Shown piece after piece: positions 8,518 through 18,144 of a stretch of DNA of 47,516 nucleotides. The stretch lies in the NCBI GenBank assembly GCA_014379585.1, contig JACMLN010000030.1:1-47516 (forward strand). The letters are read 5' to 3'. The position numbers and the translations under genes are program-made. This stretch comes from Gloeobacterales cyanobacterium ES-bin-313. GTDB taxonomy: Bacteria; Cyanobacteriota; Cyanobacteriia; Gloeobacterales; Gloeobacteraceae. Numbering within the stretch: the first letter of the stretch is position 1; the number at the start of each line of letters is the position of its first letter. The notes under the pieces were generated by a model. The model saw only the letters and a list, made by a program, of their open reading frames with translations, did not search any database and was not told where the DNA came from.

Positions 8518-9597
8518 ATGAGAATTGCTCAGATTGCCCCCCTTTGGGAGAGTGTTCCTCCTCCAGCCTACGGTGGTATTGAACTAGTCGTTTCCCATTT
8601 AACAGATGAATTGGTCAGGCGCGGCCACGAAGTAACATTGTTTGCCTCTGGCGATTCCCAGACCCTTGCCACCCTAGAATCTGTTCATCCTCAAGCTCTG
8701 CGACTCGATCCGAGCGTCAAAGAACCGGGCATTTACGAGATGTTGCATCTCAGTCGTGTTTATGAACGGGCACAACAGTTTGATATTATTCATTCTCATA
8801 TGGGTTGTGCTGCTTTGCCCTACGCAGGACTTGTGAAGACACCAACCGTTCATACATTGCACGGCGTTTTTACACCAGACAACCAAAAGATTTTTGTTCA
8901 TGCCCGTCATCAACCCTACGTCAGTATTTCCGAAGCACAGCGAGAAAATAGACTAGAAATGAACCATGTTGCGACTGTCTACAACGGTATTAACCCGGCT
9001 AATTTTGCCTTCGAAACCCCAATAAATCCCCCTTACTTGGCTTTTGTTGGCAGGCTTTCACCAGAGAAAGGCCCCCATCACGCTATTGAAATTGCCCGTC
9101 GTTCCGGTTGGAAGCTGAAGATGGCCGGAAAGCTGGATGCGGTGGATCGTGAGTTCTATGAAACAGTGATCAAACCTCATATTGATGGTCAGCAAATTGA
9201 ATATCTCGGTGAAGTCTCCCATCAAGAAAAAAGTGCCCTTCTTTCCGGCGCGACAGCAACACTCTTCCCGATCACTTGGCGCGAACCCTTCGGTTTGGTG
9301 ATGATCGAGTCTATGGCAGCGGGCACCCCCGTGATTGCGATGGCGATGGGTGCAGCCCCTGAAGTCGTTGTCCATGGCAAGACAGGGTTTCTCTGTCAAA
9401 CCGTCGATGAATGCGTTTCCGCCCTCGATAAACTTGGCTCCATTCGTCGCCAGGACTGCCGAGATCACGTTGTTGCTTCTTTCAGTGTCAAGCAAATGGT
9501 CGATGGCTACGAGGCTGTCTATCGGCAGGTGATGGCAGGCAACCATACCTTGAACGGCCACACTGAAGTGCCAGTCAGGGTGACAACCCGTCGATAA
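8518..9597 (+). CDS. GT4-family glycosyltransferase
   Basis: A 359-aa GT-B fold glycosyltransferase of family 4. The N-terminus MRIAQIAPLWESVPPPAYGG is typical of a well-populated cyanobacterial group, with the glycine-rich acceptor-side motif followed by ELVRRGHEVTLFASGDS. The C-terminal half has AFVGRLSPEKGPHHAIEIA and the E-x7-E nucleotide-sugar motif EPFGLVMIESMAAGTPVI. Donor and acceptor cannot be read from the sequence. The start is well set by GGAG eight bases upstream. It is followed after only 18 bp by another GT4 gene and then a debranching-type hydrolase, so a role in making or remodelling a sugar or glucan is inferred. Confidence 0.92.
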   Translation: MRIAQIAPLWESVPPPAYGGIELVVSHLTDELVRRGHEVTLFASGDSQTLATLESVHPQALRLDPSVKEPGIYEMLHLSRVYERAQQFDIIHSHMGCAALPYAGLVKTPTVHTLHGVFTPDNQKIFVHARHQPYVSISEAQRENRLEMNHVATVYNGINPANFAFETPINPPYLAFVGRLSPEKGPHHAIEIARRSGWKLKMAGKLDAVDREFYETVIKPHIDGQQIEYLGEVSHQEKSALLSGATATLFPITWREPFGLVMIESMAAGTPVIAMAMGAAPEVVVHGKTGFLCQTVDECVSALDKLGSIRRQDCRDHVVASFSVKQMVDGYEAVYRQVMAGNHTLNGHTEVPVRVTTRR

Positions 9598-9615
9598 ACC
9601 GATTCGGTGATCCCT

Positions 9616-10914
9616 ATGTCTCTTTCTGCACTTATTGCTCGCAAAACGCGAACCCATCTGCCGACTATCGCCATGATTTCAGAACACGGCGACCCAGCAG
9701 CAGATATTGGTCGCGAGGAGGCTGGTGGCCAAAATGTCTATGTTCGTCAGGTCGGTGAAGCACTCGCAGAGTTGGGTTACAGGGTCGATATGTTCACCCG
9801 CCAAATCGACCCCGAACAGCCAGTGCTTGTCCAACACACACCACGCTGCCGCACTATCCGCTTAAAAGCTGGCCCACTGCACGCCATCCCGCGCGACGAG
9901 TTGTTTGCCTGGATGGGAGAGTTTGTGGACTCTTTTCGGCAATTCCAGCGCCAAGAAGGGCAGCGATATAGCCTGATTCATTCTCATTACTGGATGTCCG
10001 GCTGGGCAGCGATGCAATTAAAAGCGGATCAAAAAGCACAGCTCGTCCATACGTACCATTCGCTAGGCGCGATCAAGTATGGTTCTGTGGACACAATTCC
10101 GCAGATTGCCCGTACCCGTTTGGCGGTCGAGCGTCAAATCTTGGAGCAGGTTCACTGCGTCGTCGCAACGAGCCCCCAGGAACAAGACCAGTTGCGGGCT
10201 TTGGTTTCACGGCGCGGCACCATCGAGGTGATTCCCTGCGGCACAGATCTGCGTAACTTTCGGGTGATCCCGAAGCAAGAAGCCAGAAGACAACTTGGCC
10301 TTCCCCTTTCAGAACCGATCATTCTCTATGTAGGGCGATTTGATCCGCGCAAAGGCATCGAAACCTTAGTGCGGGCATGCAGCACTTTACAGAACCATGC
10401 CCGGTTAATGATTGTTGGCGGCAGCGACCCTGAAAAAGCCGATGGTCTTGAGCGCAAACGCATTGAAGCAATCGTTGAAGAAATCGGTCTTCGCGAACAA
10501 ACCCAATTTGTCGGACAAGTCGGTCATGACCGTTTGCCCCTCTACTACGCCGCTGCCGATGTCTGCGTTGTTCCCAGTCACTACGAGCCTTTTGGGTTAG
10601 TAGCCATCGAAGCGATGGCCTGTGGCACACCTGTGATCGCCTCGGCGGTGGGGGGCTTGGTGTCTACGGTGGTGCCAGAAATTACAGGTCTGCTAGCTCC
10701 CCCACGAGATGTTCCTGCTTTCCGTGCAGCCATCGACCGGGTCTTGGGGAATCGCCAATGGGCGCAGCAGATGGGTGAGCAAGGTTCGCTGTGGGTAGGC
10801 GAGCACTTTAACTGGCCACGCGTCGCAACGCAACTTGACAGCCTCTACAGATCTCTGAGTGGGTCTGGAAAGATTCTAGAACTCCCCCAAACTAGTACGG
10901 CATCATTTCTCTAA
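9616..10914 (+). CDS. GT4 glycosyltransferase, sucrose-phosphate-synthase-like
   Basis: A 432-aa GT-B enzyme. The N-terminal signature MISEHGDPAADIGREEAGG then QNVYVRQVGEALAELGY is that of the sucrose-phosphate synthase/sucrose synthase-related GT4 group. The C-terminal half has LYVGRFDPRKGIETL and the E-x7-E motif EPFGLVAIEAMACGTPVI. In that group the enzyme moves glucose from a nucleotide sugar to fructose-6-phosphate. The nearby invertase makes this plausible, but the group also holds enzymes with other acceptors, and there is no fused phosphatase domain. ATG 9616 is preceded by a GGTGA site; a GTG at 9607 would add three residues. It lies 18 bp after the first GT gene. Confidence 0.85.
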   Translation: MSLSALIARKTRTHLPTIAMISEHGDPAADIGREEAGGQNVYVRQVGEALAELGYRVDMFTRQIDPEQPVLVQHTPRCRTIRLKAGPLHAIPRDELFAWMGEFVDSFRQFQRQEGQRYSLIHSHYWMSGWAAMQLKADQKAQLVHTYHSLGAIKYGSVDTIPQIARTRLAVERQILEQVHCVVATSPQEQDQLRALVSRRGTIEVIPCGTDLRNFRVIPKQEARRQLGLPLSEPIILYVGRFDPRKGIETLVRACSTLQNHARLMIVGGSDPEKADGLERKRIEAIVEEIGLREQTQFVGQVGHDRLPLYYAAADVCVVPSHYEPFGLVAIEAMACGTPVIASAVGGLVSTVVPEITGLLAPPRDVPAFRAAIDRVLGNRQWAQQMGEQGSLWVGEHFNWPRVATQLDSLYRSLSGSGKILELPQTSTASFL

Positions 10915-10932
10915 AGGGAGGATCGATTTTCT

Positions 10933-13182
10933 GTGAATCCAACTAAAATAGCCTTTGAACCGATTGAGCGCGACGGCAGGATCTTCTTGCCTGCTGAAGA
11001 ATCGGTGTTTCCAGAGTGGCCCTGTGTGATTGGCGCCCATGCCCAGACGACGCTGACCCTCAAAGATGACGATCTCTTTTTAATTACTGACACCTTGGGC
11101 AATATTTCTGGGTGTGCCGAACCCGGCAGAAAGACAAGCCTGGGGTTGTATTGTCGAGATACTTGCTTTCTGAGTCGCCTCGAACTCCAGATCGAAGGTC
11201 GGATGCCGATTTTGTTAAGCAGCAATGCAGATCGCGGTTTTTCTTTGTCTGTCCTGTGTGCCAATCCGAAAATTGAAGATCGAATCCCGACTGAAACCAT
11301 TGGCATTCAAAGAGAAATTGTCCTCAACGGTGGACTTTTTGAAGAACTGCTGATTACAAACTGTGGGACAGATCCCGTCGAATTTGAGTTGACCCTGAGT
11401 TTCGACGCTGATTTTGCTGACCTTTTTGAGATTCGTGGTTTTGCGCGGACAGCCCATGGCCAACTTTTGCGCTGGACAGCGCCAGAAACCACCGAAGTCG
11501 ATGCCCGTCCCTTGTTTCCCAACGAAATCCACATGGCGTACCTCGGTCTCGACGGTGCCTTGATGGAATCGCGCATCCAGTTCAGCCATCAGCTCCCAGA
11601 CCGCTTTTTTGGCAACACGGCGGTCTGGAAACTGAGTCTCGCCTCCCACGCAGAAGTTCAACTCGGCTACCGCCTCCAGATGCTCACGGATAGTGGACCC
11701 ACCTCGACAGTCAACATCCCTGTGACGCTGATGCAGGCCAAAGCGGCTGAACTGATGGAAGAGCAGAGTTGGCAAAATAATGTCACACGGATTCGCACCG
11801 ATGACAAAGCCCTCAATCGGGTGATTGCACGGGCGGAACAGGATATTTATCTGTTGCGGCAGTCTTTTGGGCGCAACAAAGTCCTCTCCGCTGGCGTGCC
11901 GTGGTTCTCGACACTGTTTGGACGGGATTCTTTGATTTCTGCCTCTCAAACACTGATTCTCGATTCGACCATCGCCCGCGATACTCTGACAATCTTGGCC
12001 CAGTACCAGGGCAAATCCGAAGATCCCTGGCGCGATGAAGCACCGGGCAAGATGCTCCACGAATTGCGCCTTGGCGAAATGGCGCGCTGTCGGGAAATTC
12101 CCCATACGCCTTACTACGGCACTGTCGATGCCACACCGCTTTGGCTGATGCTCTATGCCGAATATTATGCCTGGACCCACGACAACGAATTGTTGGTGCG
12201 TCTGTGGCCGAACGCCTGTCTGGCCATGGACTGGATCGATCATCAGATGCAGAAATCTGGCTATCTGACCTATGCGTGTTTCTCTGATCGGGGATTGCGC
12301 AACCAGGGCTGGAAAGACTCAGAGAACTGTATTATTGATCGTCACGGCCACCTTGCCCAAGGCCCAATTGCTCTGAGTGAAGTGCAAGCCTACGTCTACG
12401 CCGCGAAAGTGCGCCTGAGTGGCATTGCGGCGCTACGCAAGCGCATCGACCTCGCCGACCGTTGGCGAGAAGAAGCCGATGATCTTAGGGAGCGTTTCAA
12501 CCGCGATTTCTGGCTTGAAGACCAGGACTTCTGCGCACTAGCGCTAGATGGAGACGGCAAACCTGTCGATAGTGTGACCTCCAATCCAGGCCACTGTTTG
12601 AGTTTAGGGATTCTCACCCCCGAACGCGCGCTCCTTGTCGCCGAGCGGCTCCGGGCACCGGATATGTTCAACGGCTGGGGTATTCGCACCCTAAGCAGTC
12701 TTTCTCCGGCCTACAATCCGATGGGCTATCACATCGGCTCGGTCTGGCCCCACGATAATGGCCTGATCGCCCTTGGTCTACGTTCCCTCGGCCTCGTCGA
12801 ACAAGCCCTCGAACTCTCCCAGGGATTGATCGACATGACCCTGCAACAGCCCTACTACCGTCCCCCCGAACTCCTCTGCGGCTACGACCGCAGTGAAGGA
12901 AAAAGCCCTATCCAGTATCCAGTTGCCTGTTCTCCTCAAGCTTGGGCGAGTGGCTCTATCTTTCAACTGATTCAGATGATTGCCAACTTGGTGCCTGACG
13001 CACCGAGCAACTGTGTCCACATCATCGACCCTGCCCTGCCAGAATCCATTCAGCAACTCTCCCTCGAAAATCTCCGCATTGGCACGACACTCATCGATCT
13101 GATCTTCGAGCGGACAGGGGATTCGACAGCCTGCCGAGTAACGCGCAAACGCGGCAATCTGCGGGTCGTTATTGAAGCCTAA
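10933..13182 (+). CDS. Amylo-alpha-1,6-glucosidase / glycogen-debranching-like protein
   Basis: A 749-aa protein with the bacterial debranching-type layout: an N-terminal beta-sandwich (GDE_N_bis type, about 45-235; ITDTLGNISG, LGLYCRDTCFLSRLEL) and an (alpha/alpha)6 barrel from about 290 with VPWFSTLFGRDSLI, LRLGEMARCREIPHTPYYG and GYHIGSVWPHDNG. Proteins of this type are annotated as amylo-alpha-1,6-glucosidases and cleave branched glucans; few have been assayed and some may act on other alpha-glucosides. The start is a GTG preceded by GGGAGGAT, 18 bp after the SPS-like gene, so it is the third gene of the operon. Its stop faces the stop of the invertase gene about 100 bp away. Confidence 0.88.
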   Translation: MNPTKIAFEPIERDGRIFLPAEESVFPEWPCVIGAHAQTTLTLKDDDLFLITDTLGNISGCAEPGRKTSLGLYCRDTCFLSRLELQIEGRMPILLSSNADRGFSLSVLCANPKIEDRIPTETIGIQREIVLNGGLFEELLITNCGTDPVEFELTLSFDADFADLFEIRGFARTAHGQLLRWTAPETTEVDARPLFPNEIHMAYLGLDGALMESRIQFSHQLPDRFFGNTAVWKLSLASHAEVQLGYRLQMLTDSGPTSTVNIPVTLMQAKAAELMEEQSWQNNVTRIRTDDKALNRVIARAEQDIYLLRQSFGRNKVLSAGVPWFSTLFGRDSLISASQTLILDSTIARDTLTILAQYQGKSEDPWRDEAPGKMLHELRLGEMARCREIPHTPYYGTVDATPLWLMLYAEYYAWTHDNELLVRLWPNACLAMDWIDHQMQKSGYLTYACFSDRGLRNQGWKDSENCIIDRHGHLAQGPIALSEVQAYVYAAKVRLSGIAALRKRIDLADRWREEADDLRERFNRDFWLEDQDFCALALDGDGKPVDSVTSNPGHCLSLGILTPERALLVAERLRAPDMFNGWGIRTLSSLSPAYNPMGYHIGSVWPHDNGLIALGLRSLGLVEQALELSQGLIDMTLQQPYYRPPELLCGYDRSEGKSPIQYPVACSPQAWASGSIFQLIQMIANLVPDAPSNCVHIIDPALPESIQQLSLENLRIGTTLIDLIFERTGDSTACRVTRKRGNLRVVIEA

Positions 13183-13282
13183 ACCTGCCACGAATGGACA
13201 TAACTCGATATTCAGGGCCTATTTAGATCGGGAAATGGATATCGGGTGAAGTGAGCCTCCCTCTCGCCAAAGCCGACCAACT

Positions 13283-14713
13283 TTACGTCAAGTTCTGGTT
13301 TGTCTCAAATTTGCGTTCTAGATCTTTGAGAACGGGAAGATCGAGAATGTTTGCATCGTCAGGACAGACTTTTAAGAAATGGTGGACGAGGAGAAAGCCG
13401 ACGATCGTCCAGGTTTGATTCAGGCGTGCTTGCTGGCCGATCCAGGTGCCATTCGGGCCATCAAAGTATTCGGCCCAACGCTGGCGGGGCAACTGCTGGA
13501 GCAGGAGTTGATAGATCTGGTTGAGCAGAATAAGAATCTGCGGGTCGAGGATGGAATCTGGATAGTGCTTTCGGTAACTTTGGATCGCAAGCACCAAATA
13601 CCAGGAAAGACTGGGCCAGTGACCCGCATTGTGGTAGCACCAGGGCAGATTTTTGCGGTCGTAGCCTGTTTTGCGTCGCCACTCTTCATCGTTGAGAGGG
13701 GGATGGCAGATGCGCATGGGCATTTGGCCGACGAGGGCTGTTTGGTTGTGAATGACTAACTCAAACAGAGCGCGTTGCTGCCTAGGGCTAATCACTCCGA
13801 AGATCGCGCCTAGACAATTGCCCAGGGTGAAAAAACGAAAATCTGGCCGGCCCGTGCGAATATTGCCGAGCAAAAAACCACCATCGGCTCCCAGCCAATC
13901 CTGCAACCAGTGCGGAATCATTTCTGTCTGAATGTTGTACTCGTTGGTGATGGTGTCGCCGTACTCTTCTGTGGGGCGGCGGCGGAGCACTTGAATGGTT
14001 TGGCGGTTTACCCAGTAGTGTTTCAGCAAATAATGTCGCAGTCGTCTAGCCCGGTCTAGACAGCGCTTCAAAAGATGTTGATCGCCCTCAAAATGGTGGA
14101 GCATCAAACCCGCACTACTCAGCAACGCACCGTAGAGCAGCACTTGAATTTCGAGGGGCGCGCCCCAAACATCTAAGGGACGGTCGATCATAAATGCGCC
14201 ATCTGGAACAAACAGCGTCGGCGCTTCTCGAAACTGTGGATGCAAGATCAATTCTAAAAAGCGCTGCAGGCCAGACTGCACGGTGGGCGAGCAAGCCCAT
14301 TCCTGATCGCCTGTGCGCTGCACGTACATCCAAGCAAGAATCGGCCACCATAAAGTGGCATCGACAGAGACCACGCGCCCAATCGCACGCTGTCCATAGT
14401 CAGCGATCAGTTTGCCCTCCTGCTCGACAAAGCTAGTCGGGAAAATACCCCGTGTCTGAAATTGGCTACTCTGCAGTTGCAAGCAAGTATTGAGAAAATG
14501 GCGAACAATTTCAGTCTTTCCTTTGAGCAGCAAGTAAAGCATGACCGGAACATTATCCCGGATAAAGACTTCGCCATAGTTCAGTCCTGGCGCATCACCT
14601 AACTGCGATAAGGCCGCCACAGCACCCACGTAAGCCCCCTGAAATTTAACGAGGGCTTGATCGAAGATCAGTGCTTCGGCGAGGGCAATTACTGATTTTT
14701 CTTTGGTCATCAT
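13283..14713 (-). CDS. GH100 alkaline/neutral invertase
   Basis: A 476-aa glycoside hydrolase of family 100, which splits sucrose into glucose and fructose in the cytoplasm of cyanobacteria and plants. Diagnostic segments are GEVFIRDNVPVMLYLLLKG, SVDATLWWPILAW (containing the presumed catalytic aspartate), GDTITNEYNIQTEMIP and GYDRKNLPWCYHNAGHWPS. Length is normal and there is no signal peptide. Two adjacent ATG codons (14713 and 14710) could start it. It converges with the GT4-GT4-debranching operon. Together the four genes can be read as a sucrose/glucan turnover module, the invertase releasing hexoses from the product of the SPS-like enzyme; the link is inferred from position. Confidence 0.93.
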   Translation of the reverse strand: MMTKEKSVIALAEALIFDQALVKFQGAYVGAVAALSQLGDAPGLNYGEVFIRDNVPVMLYLLLKGKTEIVRHFLNTCLQLQSSQFQTRGIFPTSFVEQEGKLIADYGQRAIGRVVSVDATLWWPILAWMYVQRTGDQEWACSPTVQSGLQRFLELILHPQFREAPTLFVPDGAFMIDRPLDVWGAPLEIQVLLYGALLSSAGLMLHHFEGDQHLLKRCLDRARRLRHYLLKHYWVNRQTIQVLRRRPTEEYGDTITNEYNIQTEMIPHWLQDWLGADGGFLLGNIRTGRPDFRFFTLGNCLGAIFGVISPRQQRALFELVIHNQTALVGQMPMRICHPPLNDEEWRRKTGYDRKNLPWCYHNAGHWPSLSWYLVLAIQSYRKHYPDSILDPQILILLNQIYQLLLQQLPRQRWAEYFDGPNGTWIGQQARLNQTWTIVGFLLVHHFLKVCPDDANILDLPVLKDLERKFETNQNLT

Positions 14714-14951
14714 CGCTCAGTTTTTTTCATGGCGAACGGTACATTCAAGTGCAAGATGCTACGGTACTTCACTTCGCTAAGAATAGCTCACTGAGGATTC
14801 AAGTATTGCCGAGAAGCAATGTGTGCGCAGCATCGAAACCATCTTCGATATCGCCGAGTAGGCCACCAGTGGCAACATTAAGGGCTGAATTAGCCATTTC
14901 GCCGCTCTCTTCTGCCGCGCCTTCCCAATCCCCTATAGCAGCAACAATTCT

Positions 14952-15650
14952 TCAGGGATGATATTCAACCAACCCTAAATCAAAATCGTTGGTAGAACCA
15001 TTGTGATGATAGCGGAGTTTGCAGAAGCCTAGATTTGGGACAAAAATCAACTCAAAAAATCCGGTATTATCCCGCTGGGCGAGCAAGTAGCCAGTTTTCG
15101 CTTGTGTGCCGCTGCCTTTAATGTTCTCTAATTGAATCGGTGTAGAACTCTCTACAGACCAGTCGTATCGCTTACTGGCAAAGCGTTTTGCCCGAATTGG
15201 ATTCATATTTAATAGTAACTCAAAATTCTTTTGCACTAGAGCGAATCGCCCCCCATTTTTGCGCAGTATGTCTGTTAGTCCAGCGAAAGTCTCGACAGCT
15301 GCAACCGGGTCTGTATTTCCGGCGCGCCTCACACTGTAATACAGCTTTGTTTGATCTTTGAGAATAAACAAATAGGTAGAAGGCTGTAGCTTCTCACCGC
15401 ACTCAGGGTCAAGAAAACCGCCGCGCACTTCGGCAATTGTGATGGTGCCAATTTTGGTGCTCTGCAAGACTTCCATCTGAAGGGACAGGGGCTGAGGCGT
15501 TTCTTTGCTTGCCTGGGTGTTGTAGCAGGTTTGGGTGCCCTGATAACGCCAAACAGTGCCAGTCTCCAACGGAAAAGGAGATTGTCCATAGGCTCCTGAT
15601 CCAAAGCTAAGAACCCAAAAAATAGACCCAAGACTCCAAAATTTTCTCAT
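14952..15650 (-). CDS. Secreted/periplasmic hypothetical protein
   Basis: A 232-aa protein with no recognised family. The ATG at 15650 gives MRKFWSLGSIFWVLSFGSGA followed by YGQSPFP, a clear signal peptide with likely cleavage after AYG; the longer frame upstream would bury this signal. The mature part begins with FPLETGTVWRYQG, an opening seen in many secreted beta-rich proteins of unknown role, and has two cysteines near residues 40 and 84 that could form a disulfide. It starts 38 bp after the DACNV-type gene and may be in the same transcript. Confidence 0.75.
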   Translation of the reverse strand: MRKFWSLGSIFWVLSFGSGAYGQSPFPLETGTVWRYQGTQTCYNTQASKETPQPLSLQMEVLQSTKIGTITIAEVRGGFLDPECGEKLQPSTYLFILKDQTKLYYSVRRAGNTDPVAAVETFAGLTDILRKNGGRFALVQKNFELLLNMNPIRAKRFASKRYDWSVESSTPIQLENIKGSGTQAKTGYLLAQRDNTGFFELIFVPNLGFCKLRYHHNGSTNDFDLGLVEYHP

Positions 15651-15688
15651 CGTCAACCCCACAGAGCAGCAAAAGCAAATTCGAACGA

Positions 15689-16975
15689 TTACAAAGAAAG
15701 ATCCACGTCTTCCCAAAGGACGACTGTACTACCCAGCTTTTTGACCGCTTTCACACCACCGTCCTGGGAGACGACGAAGGCGACAGCGACATCGAGGCTT
15801 TCGCAAAGACGGAAGGCTGCACCGTGCCTTGCTCCGTAGGATTCGACCCCAATCGTGCCATTGCAGTCACCGTTGCTATCGTAGGCAATACTGACTTGAC
15901 GGAGCAAGGAAGGCACAATAATCATGGCACCAAAACCCAGCAACCGGAAGCGGTCTGTGATTACGACTGCGCCATCCACTGCCGACAATCCAGCTAAGAA
16001 ACTGACTGAGTTGGAGAGCGCTGCGTCTAGCTCCGCACGGCGTTCGTAGAGCGTAAACACCTCTTCGTAGATGGCTTGGGGGACCCCTGCCTCACCAAAG
16101 GATTTTTGCCGAAGCGCGCTGTAGCGATCTCGTAGAATCAGGCTCTCCAAAACCAGCCGACGGGTTCGACTGCGGGTGCAGGCGTACTTGATGCGCAGAC
16201 GCCCTCCTAGGGTTGGATCGTCTTTGACGACTTCTTCTGGAATGATCAATAACGTCCCACCGTGCGCTTTATCGCGAATGCGCAGCAGCACTTTTTTGAG
16301 ATATTGCATATAGACCTGGCCAATAGTTTCGAGGCTCGCTACAGGGTATCGGTAGACCTCAATCGCTTCTTGGCGAATTCCAGCGATGGCTGCGTGCAAA
16401 GAAGCAGCGACGGGGCCTTCTGCCAAGATATTGGCGGGTTCAAGGAGTCTGCCCTCCCGCAAATTGAGCACACTGGAAGCGCCACAGGTGACACTCAGAC
16501 TGCCTGGCTCGATGGCTGAAACGGTGAGGAAAGGGGGCGGCGGATCGCCGTAGTCAACATTGCCTGTGAGGTCTTGAAAGCCTGAATTGAAGTCTTGGTG
16601 CGTAGAGCCGCAGTCTACTAAGCCCCACACTTGCAATTCATCCTTGTTATCAAGGGCAATACCGATGGCGACGCGACTTGGATCCGTGGCTGGAGCCAAC
16701 CGATAGATCTCGCCCACTGAAAACTTTCGGGGTATCGAAAAGCAGGTGGTTGCTCCTGGATTTGTGGCTTCAAGTTGTTCGTAGGTGCTAAAAATCGCCC
16801 GAAAACCGACTCGCCGCCCTTCTTCTGTATGAAATGTCGAATGGTAAGTGACTTCCAGCAATTCTTGAAGTACTTGATCGGGGATAAGGTCAAGTAAGTG
16901 ATCTAAAGGTTCAGGAACGCGCAGGGGCCAAAGCTTACGTAGCTTAGAAACCAGATTCCCCGGATAAATAAACAT
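15689..16975 (-). CDS. DisA_N-like (DACNV-type) putative nucleotide-sensor protein
   Basis: A 428-aa protein whose last 110 residues look like a diadenylate cyclase (DAC/DisA_N) domain. SAVDGAVVIT (DGA at 334-336) matches the DGA motif, GARHGAAFRLCESLD (381-395) matches the RHRAA motif, and VAFVVSQDGGVKAV matches the strand after it. The second arginine of RHRAA is replaced by glycine, so activity is doubtful. Database families named DACNV ('probable sensor domain') have this layout. The N-terminal 300 residues lack a familiar domain but include a repeated beta pattern around 80-190. Possible roles are c-di-AMP synthesis, or binding of a nucleotide as a sensor. The gene for ComFB, a family reported to bind cyclic dinucleotides, lies 1.2 kb away on the same strand. 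Confidence 0.75.
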   Translation of the reverse strand: MFIYPGNLVSKLRKLWPLRVPEPLDHLLDLIPDQVLQELLEVTYHSTFHTEEGRRVGFRAIFSTYEQLEATNPGATTCFSIPRKFSVGEIYRLAPATDPSRVAIGIALDNKDELQVWGLVDCGSTHQDFNSGFQDLTGNVDYGDPPPPFLTVSAIEPGSLSVTCGASSVLNLREGRLLEPANILAEGPVAASLHAAIAGIRQEAIEVYRYPVASLETIGQVYMQYLKKVLLRIRDKAHGGTLLIIPEEVVKDDPTLGGRLRIKYACTRSRTRRLVLESLILRDRYSALRQKSFGEAGVPQAIYEEVFTLYERRAELDAALSNSVSFLAGLSAVDGAVVITDRFRLLGFGAMIIVPSLLRQVSIAYDSNGDCNGTIGVESYGARHGAAFRLCESLDVAVAFVVSQDGGVKAVKKLGSTVVLWEDVDLSL

Positions 16976-17002
16976 GTTTTCGAACCGACGTGTGCCTGTT
17001 CC

Positions 17003-18067
17003 TTATTTTGGCAGCACGTCTTGACAAGCGCGGTAGTAGCCTGTGTCGTCGTGGAGATGGCACTCGCTGACAATGGAACGCATCAATGACCAGGAAAACT
17101 CAGTTTCGTGCATATAGTCCGCCCAATGCTGTTTGAGGGCAGCGTGAGCCTTGCGGAGGTTGTAGCTCGGGATCGCTGTCGAGACGTGATGGGGAATGTG
17201 GACGTTGATGTCGTGGCAAAGAAATTCGACCCAGGCTGGATAGACACAGTGAATGGTCGAAAACAGTTGTGCGGTGACGGGAGTCCAGATGGCCGCCCGA
17301 TAAAAAGGAATGTCGGGGTGGGTGTGGTGAACTAGGGTAAACGTACTCATCCAGAAGTGATAGACCAGCCAGGGGAGCAGCCAGTACTTCACCACAGCCC
17401 AAGGACCACCGATCCAGAGCAAGGCCGGAAATAGAACGGCAACAAAGGCGAGCACAACACCAGCGGAGAGACGAATATCTGGACGATCTTTTTCTTTGAA
17501 CAAAGAGGGCTTGAAGTGCAAATTGAGTTGATGAAATACAGAAGCGATCCACCAACCGTAGCCACGGGCGAACTGATAGGCGACTTGCGTACCACGGCCT
17601 AAACTCTGAAATTTTTCGATGGAGAGGGGCCGCCAGGCGTTGTCCATCTCGATCTGGTTGGTGAATGCGTGGTGCTGGTTGTGCTTGATCCGCCAGCCAT
17701 GAAAAGGATAGAGCAGGGGCAACAAAAACAGGTGGCCGACGATGTCATTCACCCGACGGCTTTTGGAAAAGCTGCGATGGCCGCAGTCGTGGGCGATCAC
17801 AAAAAAGCCAGTGAGGGCCGTACCCGTAAAGAGCCAGAGGGCAGGGAGGAGCCACCACCAAGGGTTCAGGGCGAGCGCTGCATAGCCTGCAGCCACAAGC
17901 AACACATTGACGACCAGACCCACCCAAGCTTTGGTACTGTCTACCTCAAAGCATTCTTTGGGAATGGTTTTGATCACATCGTTGAGGGTGGCTTTTTGTT
18001 CGAGGGAGGCAATACGCTGCTGGTCCAGAATACGACTGGTTTCTTCAACTTTTTGACGCTGGACCAT
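17003..18067 (-). CDS. desA: Acyl-lipid Delta12-type fatty acid desaturase
   Basis: A 354-aa integral membrane desaturase of the DesA group, which puts a double bond at Delta12 of C18 chains on membrane glycerolipids using ferredoxin. The three histidine boxes are HDCGH (93-97), HNQHH (129-133) and HIPHH (290-294). LNDVIKTIPKECFE near the N-terminus and WLFTGTALTGFFVIAHDCGH lead into the first box as in known cyanobacterial Delta12 enzymes. The second box is HNQHH, where many cyanobacterial DesA have HDHHH. Regiospecificity cannot be proven from sequence. It lies 27 bp upstream of the DACNV-type gene, possibly in one transcript. Confidence 0.9.
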   Translation of the reverse strand: MVQRQKVEETSRILDQQRIASLEQKATLNDVIKTIPKECFEVDSTKAWVGLVVNVLLVAAGYAALALNPWWWLLPALWLFTGTALTGFFVIAHDCGHRSFSKSRRVNDIVGHLFLLPLLYPFHGWRIKHNQHHAFTNQIEMDNAWRPLSIEKFQSLGRGTQVAYQFARGYGWWIASVFHQLNLHFKPSLFKEKDRPDIRLSAGVVLAFVAVLFPALLWIGGPWAVVKYWLLPWLVYHFWMSTFTLVHHTHPDIPFYRAAIWTPVTAQLFSTIHCVYPAWVEFLCHDINVHIPHHVSTAIPSYNLRKAHAALKQHWADYMHETEFSWSLMRSIVSECHLHDDTGYYRACQDVLPK

Positions 18068-18144
18068 CCAGGAGACTCCTCACTTCTAAGATTCTGTGCC
18101 CATAGGCACTGATAAGCAATGTAACAGAGAAGGGAGCCAAAGCG

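Noticed and set aside
11215-12243. 342-codon minus-strand frame within the debranching-enzyme gene
   Set aside because: It lies wholly inside a gene with clear catalytic-family motifs and its translation is low-complexity H/R/G-rich without any domain.
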